DNA of 64,000 nt, taken from the NCBI GenBank assembly GCA_905221605.1, contig CAJNDS010000011.1, positions 112,001 through 176,000 on the forward strand, read 5' to 3'. The notes beneath the pieces are model-generated. The model had not been told where the DNA came from, did not search any database, and saw only the letters and a list, made by a program, of their open reading frames with translations. Shown piece after piece: positions 11,768 through 22,648 of the stretch; positions within the stretch are counted from its first letter, which is position 1; each line of letters begins with the position of its first letter. The stretch comes from Symbiodinium natans. Lineage: Eukaryota; Sar; Dinophyceae; Suessiales; Symbiodiniaceae. The translations under genes were made by a program, and so were the position numbers.

Positions 11768-12468
11768 TCTTCATGCGGTCGCCTGAGATCGCTCCTGACA
11801 GGCGAGTGAGGCGCGTGATTCATGCGATCCTGAATCCTGATGTTTCCTGTGTTCAGATGTCGAGGGTTGCAGAGTTGCAGAGGCAGGTTCAGTGCAGGTC
11901 CCAACTGTCGGCAGTGCGTTCCAGGATGAACAGGAGCCCCTGATAGTTCCAGCAACACACAGCGAAGATGCTGCCATGTTGATTCCACATTTTGTGTCAC
12001 CAATAGCTGCATTGTTGCGCAACACGGATGGGACCGCAACACGTCTCTCTCCCACAGGTAAGTGCTGTCTTCTCTTCGTGCCAGGGTGCAGCGTGGTTCA
12101 GTGCTGTTCAAAGTACCTGCGAATACAGTGTTTAGACGGCGGGGCTTGCAGAAGGGCTCACAACTTTCGACTGTCGGCAGTTCCCACTGCGCCTGCAGCT
12201 GTGGGCGACAGAAGTTTGCGAGCTGCGCGTACCAACGCGAACATGCGGGCTGCCTCCATGTGGCCGTATCACACAGTATGAGACGCAGGACCTCTGGGAC
12301 GAGGCAGATGCGTCCTATTGCACTTGCACCTGAGTCAGCTGCCCAAAGATGCCGGCCCCAACGAGCTTTCAAGCATCTCCCAATACACTCTGCGTCCAGG
12401 ATGGCTAGCTCGGCCTCATGGCTCCTTTGAATCTTCTTCAACTTGATTTTCTGGATTGCAGCTTTCAC
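11764..12468 (-). CDS. Unrecognised open frame of 234 codons, possible exon
   Basis: The reading starts at a GTG immediately after the minus-strand sequence CCCCTACAG|GG, a credible 3' splice site preceded by a C-rich stretch, so this may be an exon entered by splicing. The N-terminal 20 residues are Lys/Ile-rich (IQKIKLKKIQ), followed by AELAILDAECIGRCLKARW, then a Cys-rich middle and an Arg/His-rich end. No known domain, signal peptide or membrane span is visible. The 3' part overlaps a segment related to the satellite at 37.6-46 kb, which weakens the coding interpretation. The putative splice site lies at the edge of the 629-bp array. Confidence 0.25.
   Translation of the reverse strand: MKAAIQKIKLKKIQRSHEAELAILDAECIGRCLKARWGRHLWAADSGASAIGRICLVPEVLRLILCDTATWRQPACSRWYAQLANFCRPQLQAQWELPTVESCEPFCKPRRLNTVFAGTLNSTEPRCTLARREDSTYLWERDVLRSHPCCATMQLLVTQNVESTWQHLRCVLLELSGAPVHPGTHCRQLGPALNLPLQLCNPRHLNTGNIRIQDRMNHAPHSPVRSDLRRPHED
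11840..12020. repeat. Outlying, diverged copy of the 37.6-46 kb satellite motif
   Basis: The order of words matches the array 26 kb away: ATGTCGAGGGTTGCAGA (array: ATGTCGAGGGTCGCAGA near 43026), then TGATAGTTCCAGCAACA (array: TGATAGTTCCAGCAGCA at about 37723), then GATGCTGC, TTGATTCCACATTTTG (array: TTGATGTCTCCACATCTTG) and an AGCTGCA word. Same orientation, much diverged. Confidence 0.6.
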
Positions 12469-12480
12469 CCCTGTAGGGGG

Positions 12481-14240
12481 CTGGGCTTGTACGCCGGGAT
12501 CTTGGACAGCTGAGTGCTGTCAGTCCGACGGAGACAGGAAGACAGCGGTTAGCTGCCGCGTGAACCCCAGCTTGCCTCAGCTCTCCAGTCCTGCACTCGT
12601 ATACCCAAACCATATGATCTGAATGAACTGTTGATATGTCCTCTCCGTGCAGCAAGCGGAATCCACCACCCCTGCATTTGCCATCAGCCCATTGCTGTTG
12701 CAAGGTGCCGGCTTAGGAGCAGGGCACGAAGCCATGGCTGCAGAGGTCCATCTCCCACTCTAAATTCATGTTCTGTCGGGTTGCCTTCTTTGGTTACGAC
12801 AGCGTTTACTTTTCCACGCCTGAGTCCCTCACCCCGAGTGGAGATTGCAGGAAGAACTGCATGCTGTCTGCAATGTCTGCAATGGTGGAAGGCACATGAT
12901 GTGGTACCTGCAGTGGAATAGACTCGGACCATGCCTTCTTGCCAGGGTCTGGAGCGGGCTGCGTATGGGTGCTGGGTAGGAGAGCGAGCAGATCGTTTCC
13001 CAATGGTTCATAGCCTTGGTGCATGCTACCCACGACTCCACGCATCCAGCCCACATTTCGAGGCAGGTTGTGCGATCTTCACCCCTCTAAAAGATCTGAT
13101 TGTGGGGGGCTGGGCTTGTACGCCGGGATCTTGGACAGCTGAGTGCTGTCAGTCCGACGGAGACAGGAAGACAGCGGTTAGCTGCCGCGTGAACCCCAGC
13201 TTGCCTCAGCTTTCCAGTCCTGCACTCGTATACCCAAACCATATGAAATGAATGAACTGTTGATATGTCCTCTCCGTGCAGCAAGCGGAATCCACCACCC
13301 CTGCATTTGCCATCAGCCCATTGCTGTTGCAAGGTGCCGGCTTAGGAGCAGGGCACAAAGCCATGGCTGCAGAGGTCCATCTCCCACTCTAAATTCATGT
13401 TCTGTCGGGTTGCCTTCTTTGGTTACGACAGCGTTTACTTTTCCACGCCTGAGTCCCTCACCCCGAGTGGAGATTGCAGGAAGAACTGCATGCTGTCTGC
13501 AATGTCTGCAATGGTGGAAGGCACATGATGTGGTACCTGCAGTGGAATAGACTCGGACCATGCCTTCTTGCCAGGGTCTGGAGCGGGCTGCGTATGGGTG
13601 CTGGGTAGGAGAGCGAGCAGATCGTTTCCCAATGGTTCATAGCCTTGGTGCATGCTACCCACGACTCCACGCATCCAGCCCACATTTCGAGGCAGGTTGT
13701 GCGATCTTCACCCCTCTAAAAGATCTGATTGTGGGGAACTGGGCTTGTACGCCGGGATCTTGGACAGCTGCATGCTGTCTGCAATGTCTGCAATGGTGGA
13801 AGGCACATGATGTGGTACCTGCAGTGGAATAGACTCGGACCATGCCTTCTTGCCAGGGTCTGGAGCGGGCTGCGTATGGGTGCTGGGTAGGAGAGCAAGC
13901 AGATCGTTTCCCAATGGTTCATAGCCTTGGTGCATGCTACCCACGACTCCACGCATCCAGCCCACATTTCGAGGCAGGTTGTGCGATCTTCACCCCTCTA
14001 AAAGATCTGATTGTGGGGGCTGGGCTTGCACGCCGGGATCTTGGACAGCTGAGTGCTGTCAGTCCGACGGAGACAGGAAGACAGCGGTTAGCTGCCGCGT
14101 GAACCCCAGCTTGCCTCAGCTCTCCAGTCCTGCACTCGTATACCCAAACCATATGAAATGAATGAACTGTTGATATGTCCTCTCCGTGCAGCAAGCGGAA
14201 TCCACCACCCCTGCATTTGCCATCAGCCCATTGCTGTTGC
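12481..14240. repeat. Tandem array of a 629-bp unit with one internally deleted unit
   Basis: CTGGGCTTG(T/C)ACGCCGGG marks unit starts at 12481, 13110, 13739 and 14020. The first two units are 629 bp and differ at only a few positions. The third is 281 bp because about 348 bp are missing between GGACAGCTG and CATGCTGTCTGC. The fourth is partial and ends near 14240, after CCATTGCTGTTGCA. Each unit ends TCACCCCTCTAAAAGATCTG. Frames of 75-106 codons recur in every unit on both strands simply because the DNA recurs. Near-identity indicates recent amplification or homogenisation. Confidence 0.95.
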
Positions 14241-14252
14241 ATATCTGCATGA

Positions 14253-15210
14253 GCGCCTTTTCCAACTCCGTCATCACTAGCAACGTGCCACAGGCGGTCG
14301 CTCACACCCCTCTGAAGATACGTCTCAGCAGATCTTTTGCTGCAGCGTCAGATTGCATGTGTAGGAGGGTGTCCAGATGGTGCCCGGCTACCGCTATGCG
14401 TTGTGAGAGCAACGCCAACCTGTGCGGAGGGCTTTCCGAACCCCTTCGAAAGGTCGGTTTCTGGGTACTCTGGCTCTTCCAGCACATGGTCATGAAACTC
14501 CAGGTATGCCGGGTATGCCTTGAAACTCGGATGGGAACTGGACATATCTGCCTGCGAGGACATGCAGCTCAAAGCTAGCGCCTTTCACAATTCCGTCATC
14601 ACTAGCCACATGCCACAGCTGCTCACTCACACCGTTCTGAAGATACGTCTCAGCAGATCCTTTGCTGCGGCGGCAGATTGCATGCGTAGGAGGATGTCCA
14701 GCTGGTGCCCGGCTACAGCTCTGCATTGTGAGAGCAACGCGAACTTTAGAAAGGTTGGTTTCTGGGTTCTTGGGCTCTTCCAGCACATGGTCATGAAACT
14801 CCAGGTATGCCGGGTATGCCTTGAAACCAGGATCGGAACTGGACATATCTGCCTGCGAGGACATACAGCTCAAAGCTAGCGCCTTTCCCAACTCCGTCAT
14901 CACTAGCAACGTGCCACAGGCGGTCGCTCACACCCCTCTGAAGATACGTCTCAGCAGATCTTTTGCTGCTGCGTCAGATTGCATGCGTAGGAGGGTGTCC
15001 AGATGGTGCCCGGCTACCGCTATGCGTTGTGAGAGCAACGCGAACCTGTGCGGAGGGCTTTCCGAACCCCTTCGAAAGGTCGGTTTCTGGGTACTCTGGC
15101 TCTTCCAGCACATGGTCAAGAAACTCAAGGTATGCCGGGTTTTCCTTGAAACCAGGATCGGAACTGGAGATATCTGCGTGCGAGGACATACAGCTTAAAG
15201 CTGGCGCCTT
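14253..15210. repeat. Tandem array of three units (326, 300 and 325 bp)
   Basis: Unit starts (GCGCCTTT) are at 14253, 14579, 14879 and 15204. The last begins a fragment that quickly diverges. Units 1 and 3 are very similar; unit 2 lacks 25-26 bp (the GCGGAGGGCTTTCCGAACCC region) and has more substitutions. The minus strand is open for up to 139 codons across unit boundaries and reads similarly in each unit (AYPAYLEFHDHVLEEP), so it may be an expanded exon, but no domain is recognised. The array directly follows the 629-bp array. Confidence 0.92.
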
Positions 15211-17181
15211 TCCAAATGCCCTCCTCCGTGCAGGACATACGGATAGAAGCCACAATCACTCGAAGCTAGCGTGCCGCTCTCGCAGCCTCGCGGTGAGATG
15301 CGGTCGTGGCAGCTGACTTCGGAGCTGAGCGACTAGAAGTTGCTTCTGCAAGCTGGCGCGGCTTTGCTGCGTCTCAGATGTGATCGTGGAGTCAAGCGAA
15401 TCAGTTGCCAATCTGCTTCCAGCAGTTGGACTGCAAGTTCTCGCAGCCAGAGCCCAATTTGGTCCGTTTCTGCAGGTCAGTGAAGTCTGGCACGAACTAA
15501 AGCGACGTCGCGGTGGCACGCAGCTTTCCTTCGCAGGGCCTCCAATGGAGCAACGCTCCAGGGTTTAGCCTCGACTCAATTCAGCAATGCAGCTTGCAGC
15601 AGGAGCTACTCCTAGGAACAGGCCACTTAGGCATCGACATCGGCCATTGCGGAGCCAGAACTTCCAACTCTCTCGCACCATTTGAAATTGAAAACATACA
15701 GCTGGACATAGCACAGTCCATCTCTAGGCTGAAGACGTTGAGACAGGCTCCACGCGGAAGGGTGCTGAACAAGTGTGCCCTAAGCCGCTCTTCCCACCTT
15801 CGCACAAGGACCCGCAACCAGTAACAGCCCAAAATGTTGGCAAAGGCAGCGGGGTCAAGAAGCCCTGGATTCGAAGCAGCTGAGAGAGTTTCTTGCAGAG
15901 CTTGTGGCCTTGGAGTTGGTTAGTGTGGTATTCTGTAGGAGTCCCTGTCAGAGAGCTGCGCCATACCAAGTTCGCAGTGCTTGCCTGAAAGGCTGCTGCA
16001 CCGCTGGGTGCGGGGGAATGTTGGCAGAAGGAGGACATGTAAACCGTGAGCAAGAAGCGTCCCTTGCAGGACTCCGGATAAGACGTCCTGCTGTTATTTC
16101 TTGCCAAGCGAATCTGTGGCCCGTCTGCAGGCAGCGCTTGCCCGTCAAGAAAGTTACATCTCGCACAGACCGCAACTTGGAGGAGGTATTGGATGTGGTC
16201 GGCTACATTGGCCACGCTGGCTACACACAGATCTATCGCCTTCGGTCCAAGGCTTGGCCCACTGCCACATCACGGAAGTGTGCAGAGCTTCGCTTTCCGA
16301 CCTGGACACGTGGTCAACTTGGGCTGTCAGGGAGTCTTGGCGGAGCGCTCGCAAGAAGGCACCAGAGGCATAGCTGATGCTCCGGGGCAGTAGGGATTTC
16401 ACTTCTTTGCGTTGGCTCTTGGGCTCTTTAGACTTCAGAGCCCAACCTCAACGAAACCATCTGGAGGAGCCCTCTACTGCACAAGCATGAACCACTTGGC
16501 GGCATGATTGCACCTCTCTTGCGAGAGCATGGAGCGCAGGAATGCCTTTGAGAGCATGTCTGTAAGTTGACTGGGCCAAGGGTACTCAAGTTGCGCTTGC
16601 CATGCTCAGCTTCGTCACTCTGTCCAGGACCGCATCTTCTGACCCGGGCATCCGTCTCCCAAGACTAAGATGCATCGTGCGTGCAGGCTTCTGGGTCAAA
16701 GCCTCATCCGCTTCTGCCAGACTCTCAGCCTCCACATGCCAGTGCAAGGAGGATGTCCCATGATACCCATGAAAGTCACCCTCGTCTGAGTAACGATTTG
16801 GCACTGCAATCCTCACACCGGTGCCGGGGTTTCTTCTAACATTGAAGCCCGCATCCCTGTGGCGGCGCACTGCCTTCAAGAACATTCTGGCCCTCACGCC
16901 GGGCGTGCCACGTGTTGCGCGATCGAACCAATGCACGAACCAATGAACTGCCTCCCTGACGGCATGCAGTTGTGGGAGCAGAGACATGGCAATGCGTCCT
17001 GGCTGCGTGTTGATATTGCGTTCGAGTTTGGTCGAATCCTGTCATGCATCTTGATTTCTTTCATCCCGCAGCCAATCCAATCCACGTGCCCATATTCTGT
17101 TCTTCTGCCTGCTCGCGGCAAATGAGTTCCGCACAGCATGTGATTCGGGCACATCAACGTCACTTCTGTACTTCTACTTGC
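15211..17181. other. Stretch with no recognised gene
   Basis: Minus-strand frames at 15724-16215 (163 codons) and 16894-17421 (175 codons) are moderately long. The second continues into the duplicated block, where the residues LEGTSQVPLVVRQVG are also present in the second copy (near 19700). No family is recognised and no intron boundaries could be chosen. Confidence 0.35.
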
Positions 17182-19703
17182 TCCCACTTGCCTGACCACA
17201 AGGGGCACTTGAGATGTACCTTCTAAGTTGAAATCTGCTTTCGGATGCCATGCAGCTGAAGTGCAGCAGTCTAGAAGCAACTTGAGGTCCTCACCAGCAC
17301 TAGTGGCCGATCCTACCGGGAGCCGCGGCGGGGATGCCAGATCACGGGCATGCTTGAAGATGCGGCCGACATCAAGGGCTTCGAGAGCTTCGAGAGCTTC
17401 GGGAGCCTGGCGTGCGTGCAAGAAGTTTCAAATCAGATAAACGCAAGACCTGTTCGAGCACCACCTGTTCGAGGTACATTGGTGCATCCGCCCGCTTTGC
17501 CGTCGAAATTCGCAGTTTCCTCGCGGTTGTGGAGCTTGGAGTCAGGTCAGATTTAAGGAACAGCATCCCTCTTCCTGTAAGGGCACTTCAACAAAGATCC
17601 TGACGATTAGATGCTCTCACCATTCTGAGCGCCACCTGCGCCATGGGCCCAGGGGCAGCTGACAGTCTGAGTCTGCTCGGCGAGTGATTGACCGTTCCCC
17701 CTGGCTCTCAGTAGGGGGGCGTCGCTGCTCTGCACCCTCTAGACGGCTCATTCCACCATTGCTTGTTAGCTAGAGTGGGAGGCTGGCAAAGGCACCTTCA
17801 TCACAACTGGAGTCCCGGCGAAAGCCGATGTGCTGGATGCAAGCGTCCGGACCAGTCCTGGAAATGGGGAAGCACACCATCTGTAGTCATTGCAGTCATG
17901 ATTGCCCTTGTGGGCAGTGCAGGGCACAAACGACTGCAAGCCTGTGCCGGCTTGCCAGAAGGCACCTGCTGCCAACTGGCTGCACACATCCACCCATCAA
18001 TCCGTGCTTGCATGTGCTTGCCCTACGAAGGTCATCGCAGACCGTGTGGCACGTCGCGTTCTAAACATCTAATTCGTTCTAGTGCCCCGCGCTACCCAGA
18101 ACAGGCCGTGTACATCGGCGTGCTCATGAAGCTCATGAGCAGTGGACTTCAGCAAAGGGCGGCTGATTCCGTACGAATGACCAGCCGTGCACCGTGTGCC
18201 TCCACATGCCTTATGTGGAAGATTCCTGATACCCTCTGCCTCTGAGTGCATCGTAAATTTGTGGAAGCCTCAGGTCAACAGGCATCCCGTGGACAAGATG
18301 CGGGAAGCTGCCCCACAGCACAGTGGTTTGCTCCGTGCGGCTGAAGGTGGAAAGATCAGGGCCAAACCGAGCAGGATAGTGCGTGGGGCGGGCCGTCGAC
18401 CTCCCCTGGCCTTCATCGAACCCTCGGCGTTTGTCTTGGCCTGTGGGTGTACCGTTGCCTTCGTCGAGCTTCCCCGGGCATCCTGCTCATCCCCCGTCCT
18501 GGTGCGTTTGCCCATGAAAAAGACTGTTGCTACTTGTCGCAGTTGGCTGTCCGCCGTGCTGCGTTTGAGCTCGGATACAACTCGGGGTATGCCATGTGCC
18601 GGATCGAGAATGCTTCGTGGCCTTTCAGAGAGTGAGAGTGAGAGACACAGCAACGGCTCAGAGAGCAAAACGCTACGAAGTTAATTGGATGCACCTCGCA
18701 TTCTTGATCGGACACCTTTGGCCAAGACTATCGTAGCTCAGCTCCAGTGATGGATGCATTATCAGAGGCTGCCGAGTCTGTTGCCGAATTTGAATAAAGA
18801 GAGCAGCGCTCTGCCTCACTGTCGGTCAGAGGCAGTCGCGGTGAAGCGTCTCTGGAGTTGCATAGGAGTCATAGGAGTGGTACGAGGTGTTGATGTGGTG
18901 AGGGCTCGACGAGGCCTCAGTGCCTGCCATGGGTTCGTGGGATCCACAACAAAGGCAAAAGGCGGCATGTAGCAGTCCGAAACGCTGCCGGCCTCCCCAA
19001 ACATTTATGATTGTGTCGGAGATCATGCGTCAAGTCGGCAGGTTCACACAGGCAGGCCTCTGTGTGCCGCTCATGCCACTGTCCATTGTAGCAAGGCTCG
19101 ATGTCCCCCACTATCGCCACTGGAAGCAGCCTCTGTCCACCTTGACTATGCCTCGTCGTGCCCTGAAAGTCTCGCAGTGGGATGCTGCAAGAGTATGCTG
19201 AGCCAGTGACTTGACAGGCCAGGGAAGTTCTATGGCAATGTTCAAGCACGGCGTAGGTGAACTTGAGGGCCCCACCAGCCTTGCAGTGGCGGTTTGCCCA
19301 TTTCCGGATTCCTCTTTGTGCCTTCGAGCCAAGTTAGTTGTGGTGCTTTATGTCTGCTAAGCCAGCTAGGCGAACCCTTAAAGACGCTTAACGAGGTGAT
19401 GGATCAACGAGTGTGCCGTGTGGAAGCGGGCCCTCTGGCAGTGCGGGTCAGTCTGAGAACCACGACCGACACAAACTTTGCACGTTGCTCTTCTGCCCTT
19501 GGCATCTGCCTCGGCGAGCTTGGACACACTGGCCAGGGACGTATCCCGTGTATCTCCCAGCTTGTAATGCACGGGGCGTGCGACTCTTGACTTGCGACGC
19601 GGCGTGTTGGGTCTCTCCTCTTGACCCGCACCCTGCCGTTTCGGAACTTCGCTCGACTGGCTGCGCTTGCTGTTGATGTTCCGAGATGAAGCCGGTGGCC
19701 TTG
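17182..19703. repeat. Large tandem duplication, unit 1 (2522 bp)
   Basis: The unit starts TCCCACTTGCCTGACC and ends GATGAAGCCGGTGGCC. Unit 2 follows directly. Alignment is by constant offset: 2631 near 17350, 2613 from about 17400 to 18757, then 2948 from 18821 to 19700. By eye about 99 % identity holds in the last two blocks. Plus- and minus-strand frames of 130-165 codons (for example minus 18270-18668, plus 17763-18245) occur in both copies, but equal conservation of all frames reflects recency, not selection. No domain is recognised. Confidence 0.95.
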
Positions 19704-22648
19704 TCCCACTTGCCTGACCACAAGGGGCACTTGAGATGTACCTTCTAAGGTGTCTTGTGCCTTATTAATGCCATGCAGCTGAAGTGCAGCCGTCTGAACC
19801 AGGTCCTGGCTGTCGGCAAGCGCTACCCAGGGCGCGTCCTGCGGCGAGTCCTGCTTCGAGCCCTGCGGCGTGCCCGGCATGTGCCCATCGGACACGCAAG
19901 GCTGCGTTTTCCATATGTTCCACGGTTCTGGTTGCGAGCCCCACCACTAGGGGCCGCACCTTCCGGGAGCTGTCACGGGCATGCTTGAAGATGCGGCCGA
20001 CATCAAGAGCTTCGGGAGCCTGGCGTGCGTGCAAGAAGTTTCAAATACGATAAACGCAAGACCTGTTCGAGCATCACCTGTTCGAGGTACATTGGTGCAT
20101 CCGCCCGCTTTGCCGTCGAAATTCGGAGTTTCCTCGCAGTTGTGGAGCTTGGAGTCAGGTCAGATTTAAGGAACAGCATCCCTCTTCCTGTAAGGGCACT
20201 TCAACAAAGATCCTGACGATTAGATGCTCTCACCATTCTGAGCGCCACCTGCGCCATGGGCCCAGGGGCAGCTGACAGTCTGAGTCTGCTCGGCGAGTGA
20301 TTGACCGTTCCCCCTGGCTCTCAGTAGGGGGGCGTCGCTGCTCTGCACCCTCTAGACGGCTCATTCCACCATTGCTTGTTAGCTAGAGTGGGAGGCTGGC
20401 AAAGGCACCTTCATCACAACTGGAGTCCCGGCGAAAGCCGATGTGCTGGATGCAAGCGTCCGGACCAATCCTGGAAATGGGGGAGCACACCATCTGTAGT
20501 CATTGCAGTCATGATTACCCTTGTGGGCAGTGCAGGGCACAAACGACTGCAAGCCTGTGCCGGCTTGCCAGAAGGCACCTGCTGCCAACTGGCTGCACAC
20601 ATCCACCCATCAATCCGTGCTTGCATGTGCTTGCCCTACGAAGGTCATCGCAGATCGTGTGGCGCGTCGCGTTCTAAACATCTAATTCGTTCTAGTGCTC
20701 CGCGCTGCCCAGAACAGGCCGTGTACATCGGCGTGCTCATGAAGCTCATGAGCAGTGGACTTCAGCAAAGGGCGGCTGATTCCGTACGAATGACCAGCCG
20801 TGCACCGTGTGCCTCCACATGCCTTATGTGGAAGATTCCTGATACCCTCTGCCTCTGAGTGCATCGTAAATTTGTGGAAGCCTCAGGTCAACAGGCATCC
20901 CGTGGACAAGATGCGGGAAGCTGCCCCACAGCACAGTGGTTTGCTCCGTGCGGCTGAAGGTGGAAAGATCAGGGCCAAACCGAGCAGGATAGTGCGTGGG
21001 GCGGGCCGTCGACCTCCCCTGGCCTTCATCGAACCCTCGGCGTTTGTCTTGGCCTGTGGGTGTACCGTTGCCTTCGTCGAGCTTCCCCGGGCAGCCTGCT
21101 CATCCCCCGTCTTGGTGCGTTTGCCCATGAAAAAGACTGTTGCTACTTGTCGCAGTTGGCTGTCCGCCGTGCTGCGTTTGAGCTCGGATACAACTCGGGG
21201 TATGCCATGTGCCGGATCGAGAATGCTTCGTGGCCTTTCAGAGAGTGAGAGTGAGAGACCCAGCAACGGCTCAGAGAGCAAAACGCTACGAAGTTAATTG
21301 GATGCACCTCGCATTCTTGATCGGACACCTTTGGCCAAGACTGTCGTAGCTCAGCTCCAGTGATGGATGCGTAGATCAGCGTTGTCCATATTTGCTTGTG
21401 AGGCTTGCCCCGCACTTTGTCCCTCGCCCTCGGCCTTGTTTTGCAGACTCTGCACAGGGCCTTTTGGATTCTCTCCCTCCGGGCGTCCGGCCGCTCTCAC
21501 AGCCACGTGTGGAATGCCGCGCCACTTGAACATCTGCAGGGCCTCTGAGATGCCGGCCAGTAGGCAACTTCGCGCGTCACCTTCGTTCGTCACCTTCGTG
21601 CGTCACCTTCGTGAGTCACCTGAGCATGGCGTGCCACTAGCATGTTTGAGTGATATGTCGCTCAGCTGTTGCTATGTTGGCTTGGTGAGCTGTCATCAAC
21701 TGTTCCCATGTCGTTATGCTGGGGCTGCGGGTAGTCCTCGGTATGGATGCGCTGCCGTCATCCTTATTGTCGGTCAGAGACAGTCGCGGTGAAGCGTCTC
21801 TGGAGTTGCATAGGAGTCATAGGAGTGGTACGAGGTGTTGATGTGGTGAGGGCTCGACGAGGCCTCAGTGCCTGCCATGGGTTCGTGGGATCCACAACAA
21901 AGGCAAAAGGCGGCATGTAGCAGTCCGAAACGCTGCCGGCCTCCCAAAACATTTATGATTGTGTCGGAGATCATGCGTCAAGTCGGCAGGTTCACACAGG
22001 CAGGCCTCTGTGTGCCGCTCATGCCACTGTCCATTGTAGCAAGGCTCGATGTCCCCCACTATCGCCACTGGAAGCAGCCTCTGTCCACCTTGACTATGCC
22101 TCGTCGTGCCCTGAAAGTCTCGCAGTGGGATGCTGCAAGAGTATGCTGAGCCAGTGACTTGACAGGCCAGGGAAGTTCTATGGCAATGTTCAAGCACGGC
22201 GTAGGTGAACTTGAGGGCCCCACCAGCCTTGCAGTGGCGGTTTGCCCATTTCCGGATTCCTCTTTGTGCCTTCGAGCCAAGTTAGTTGTGGTGCTTTATG
22301 TCTGCTAAGCCAGCTAGGCGAACCCTTAAAGACGCTTAACGAGGTGATGGATCAACGAGTGTGCCGTGTGGAAGCGGGCCCTCTGGCAGTGCGGGTCAGT
22401 CTGAGAACCACGACCGGCACAAACTTTGCACGTTGCTCTTCTGCCCTTGGCATCTGCCTCGGCGAGCTTGGACACACTGGCCAGGGACGTATCCCGTGTA
22501 TCTCCCAGCTTGTAATGCACGGGGCGTGCGACTCTTGACTTGCGACGCGGCGTGTTGGGTCTCTCCTCTTGACCCGCACCCTGCCGTTTCGGAACTTCGC
22601 TCGACTGGCTGCGCTTGCTGTTGATGTTCCGAGATGAAGCCGGTGGCC
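19704..22648. repeat. Large tandem duplication, unit 2 (2945 bp)
   Basis: This copy is longer than unit 1 for two reasons. About 115 bp extra lies near 19780-19970, in a GC-rich stretch upstream of GTCACGGGCATGC. In addition, a 398-bp sequence (21371-21768) stands where unit 1 has 63 bp (18758-18820). The right end is clean: after GGTGGCC at 22648 the sequence becomes unique. The first about 150 bp of the two units are only patchily similar. Confidence 0.95.
21364..21751. mobile_element. Unit-2-specific segment between 8-bp direct repeats
   Basis: TGGATGCG occurs at 21364-21371 and at 21744-21751, bounding a segment absent from unit 1, which has TGGATGCA followed by different sequence. This could be an insertion with an 8-bp target-site duplication or a deletion in unit 1 between short repeats. 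No terminal inverted repeats are visible. The segment holds four near-copies of CGTCACCTT at about 21578-21620 and a minus-strand open frame of 80 codons (SEALQMFKWRGIPHVAVRAA) of plausible composition but unknown identity. Calling it mobile is an inference. Confidence 0.35.

Noticed and set aside
12631..14102. Recurring 75-106-codon frames on both strands of the 629-bp array
   Set aside because: They recur only because the DNA is duplicated, and no frame is favoured.
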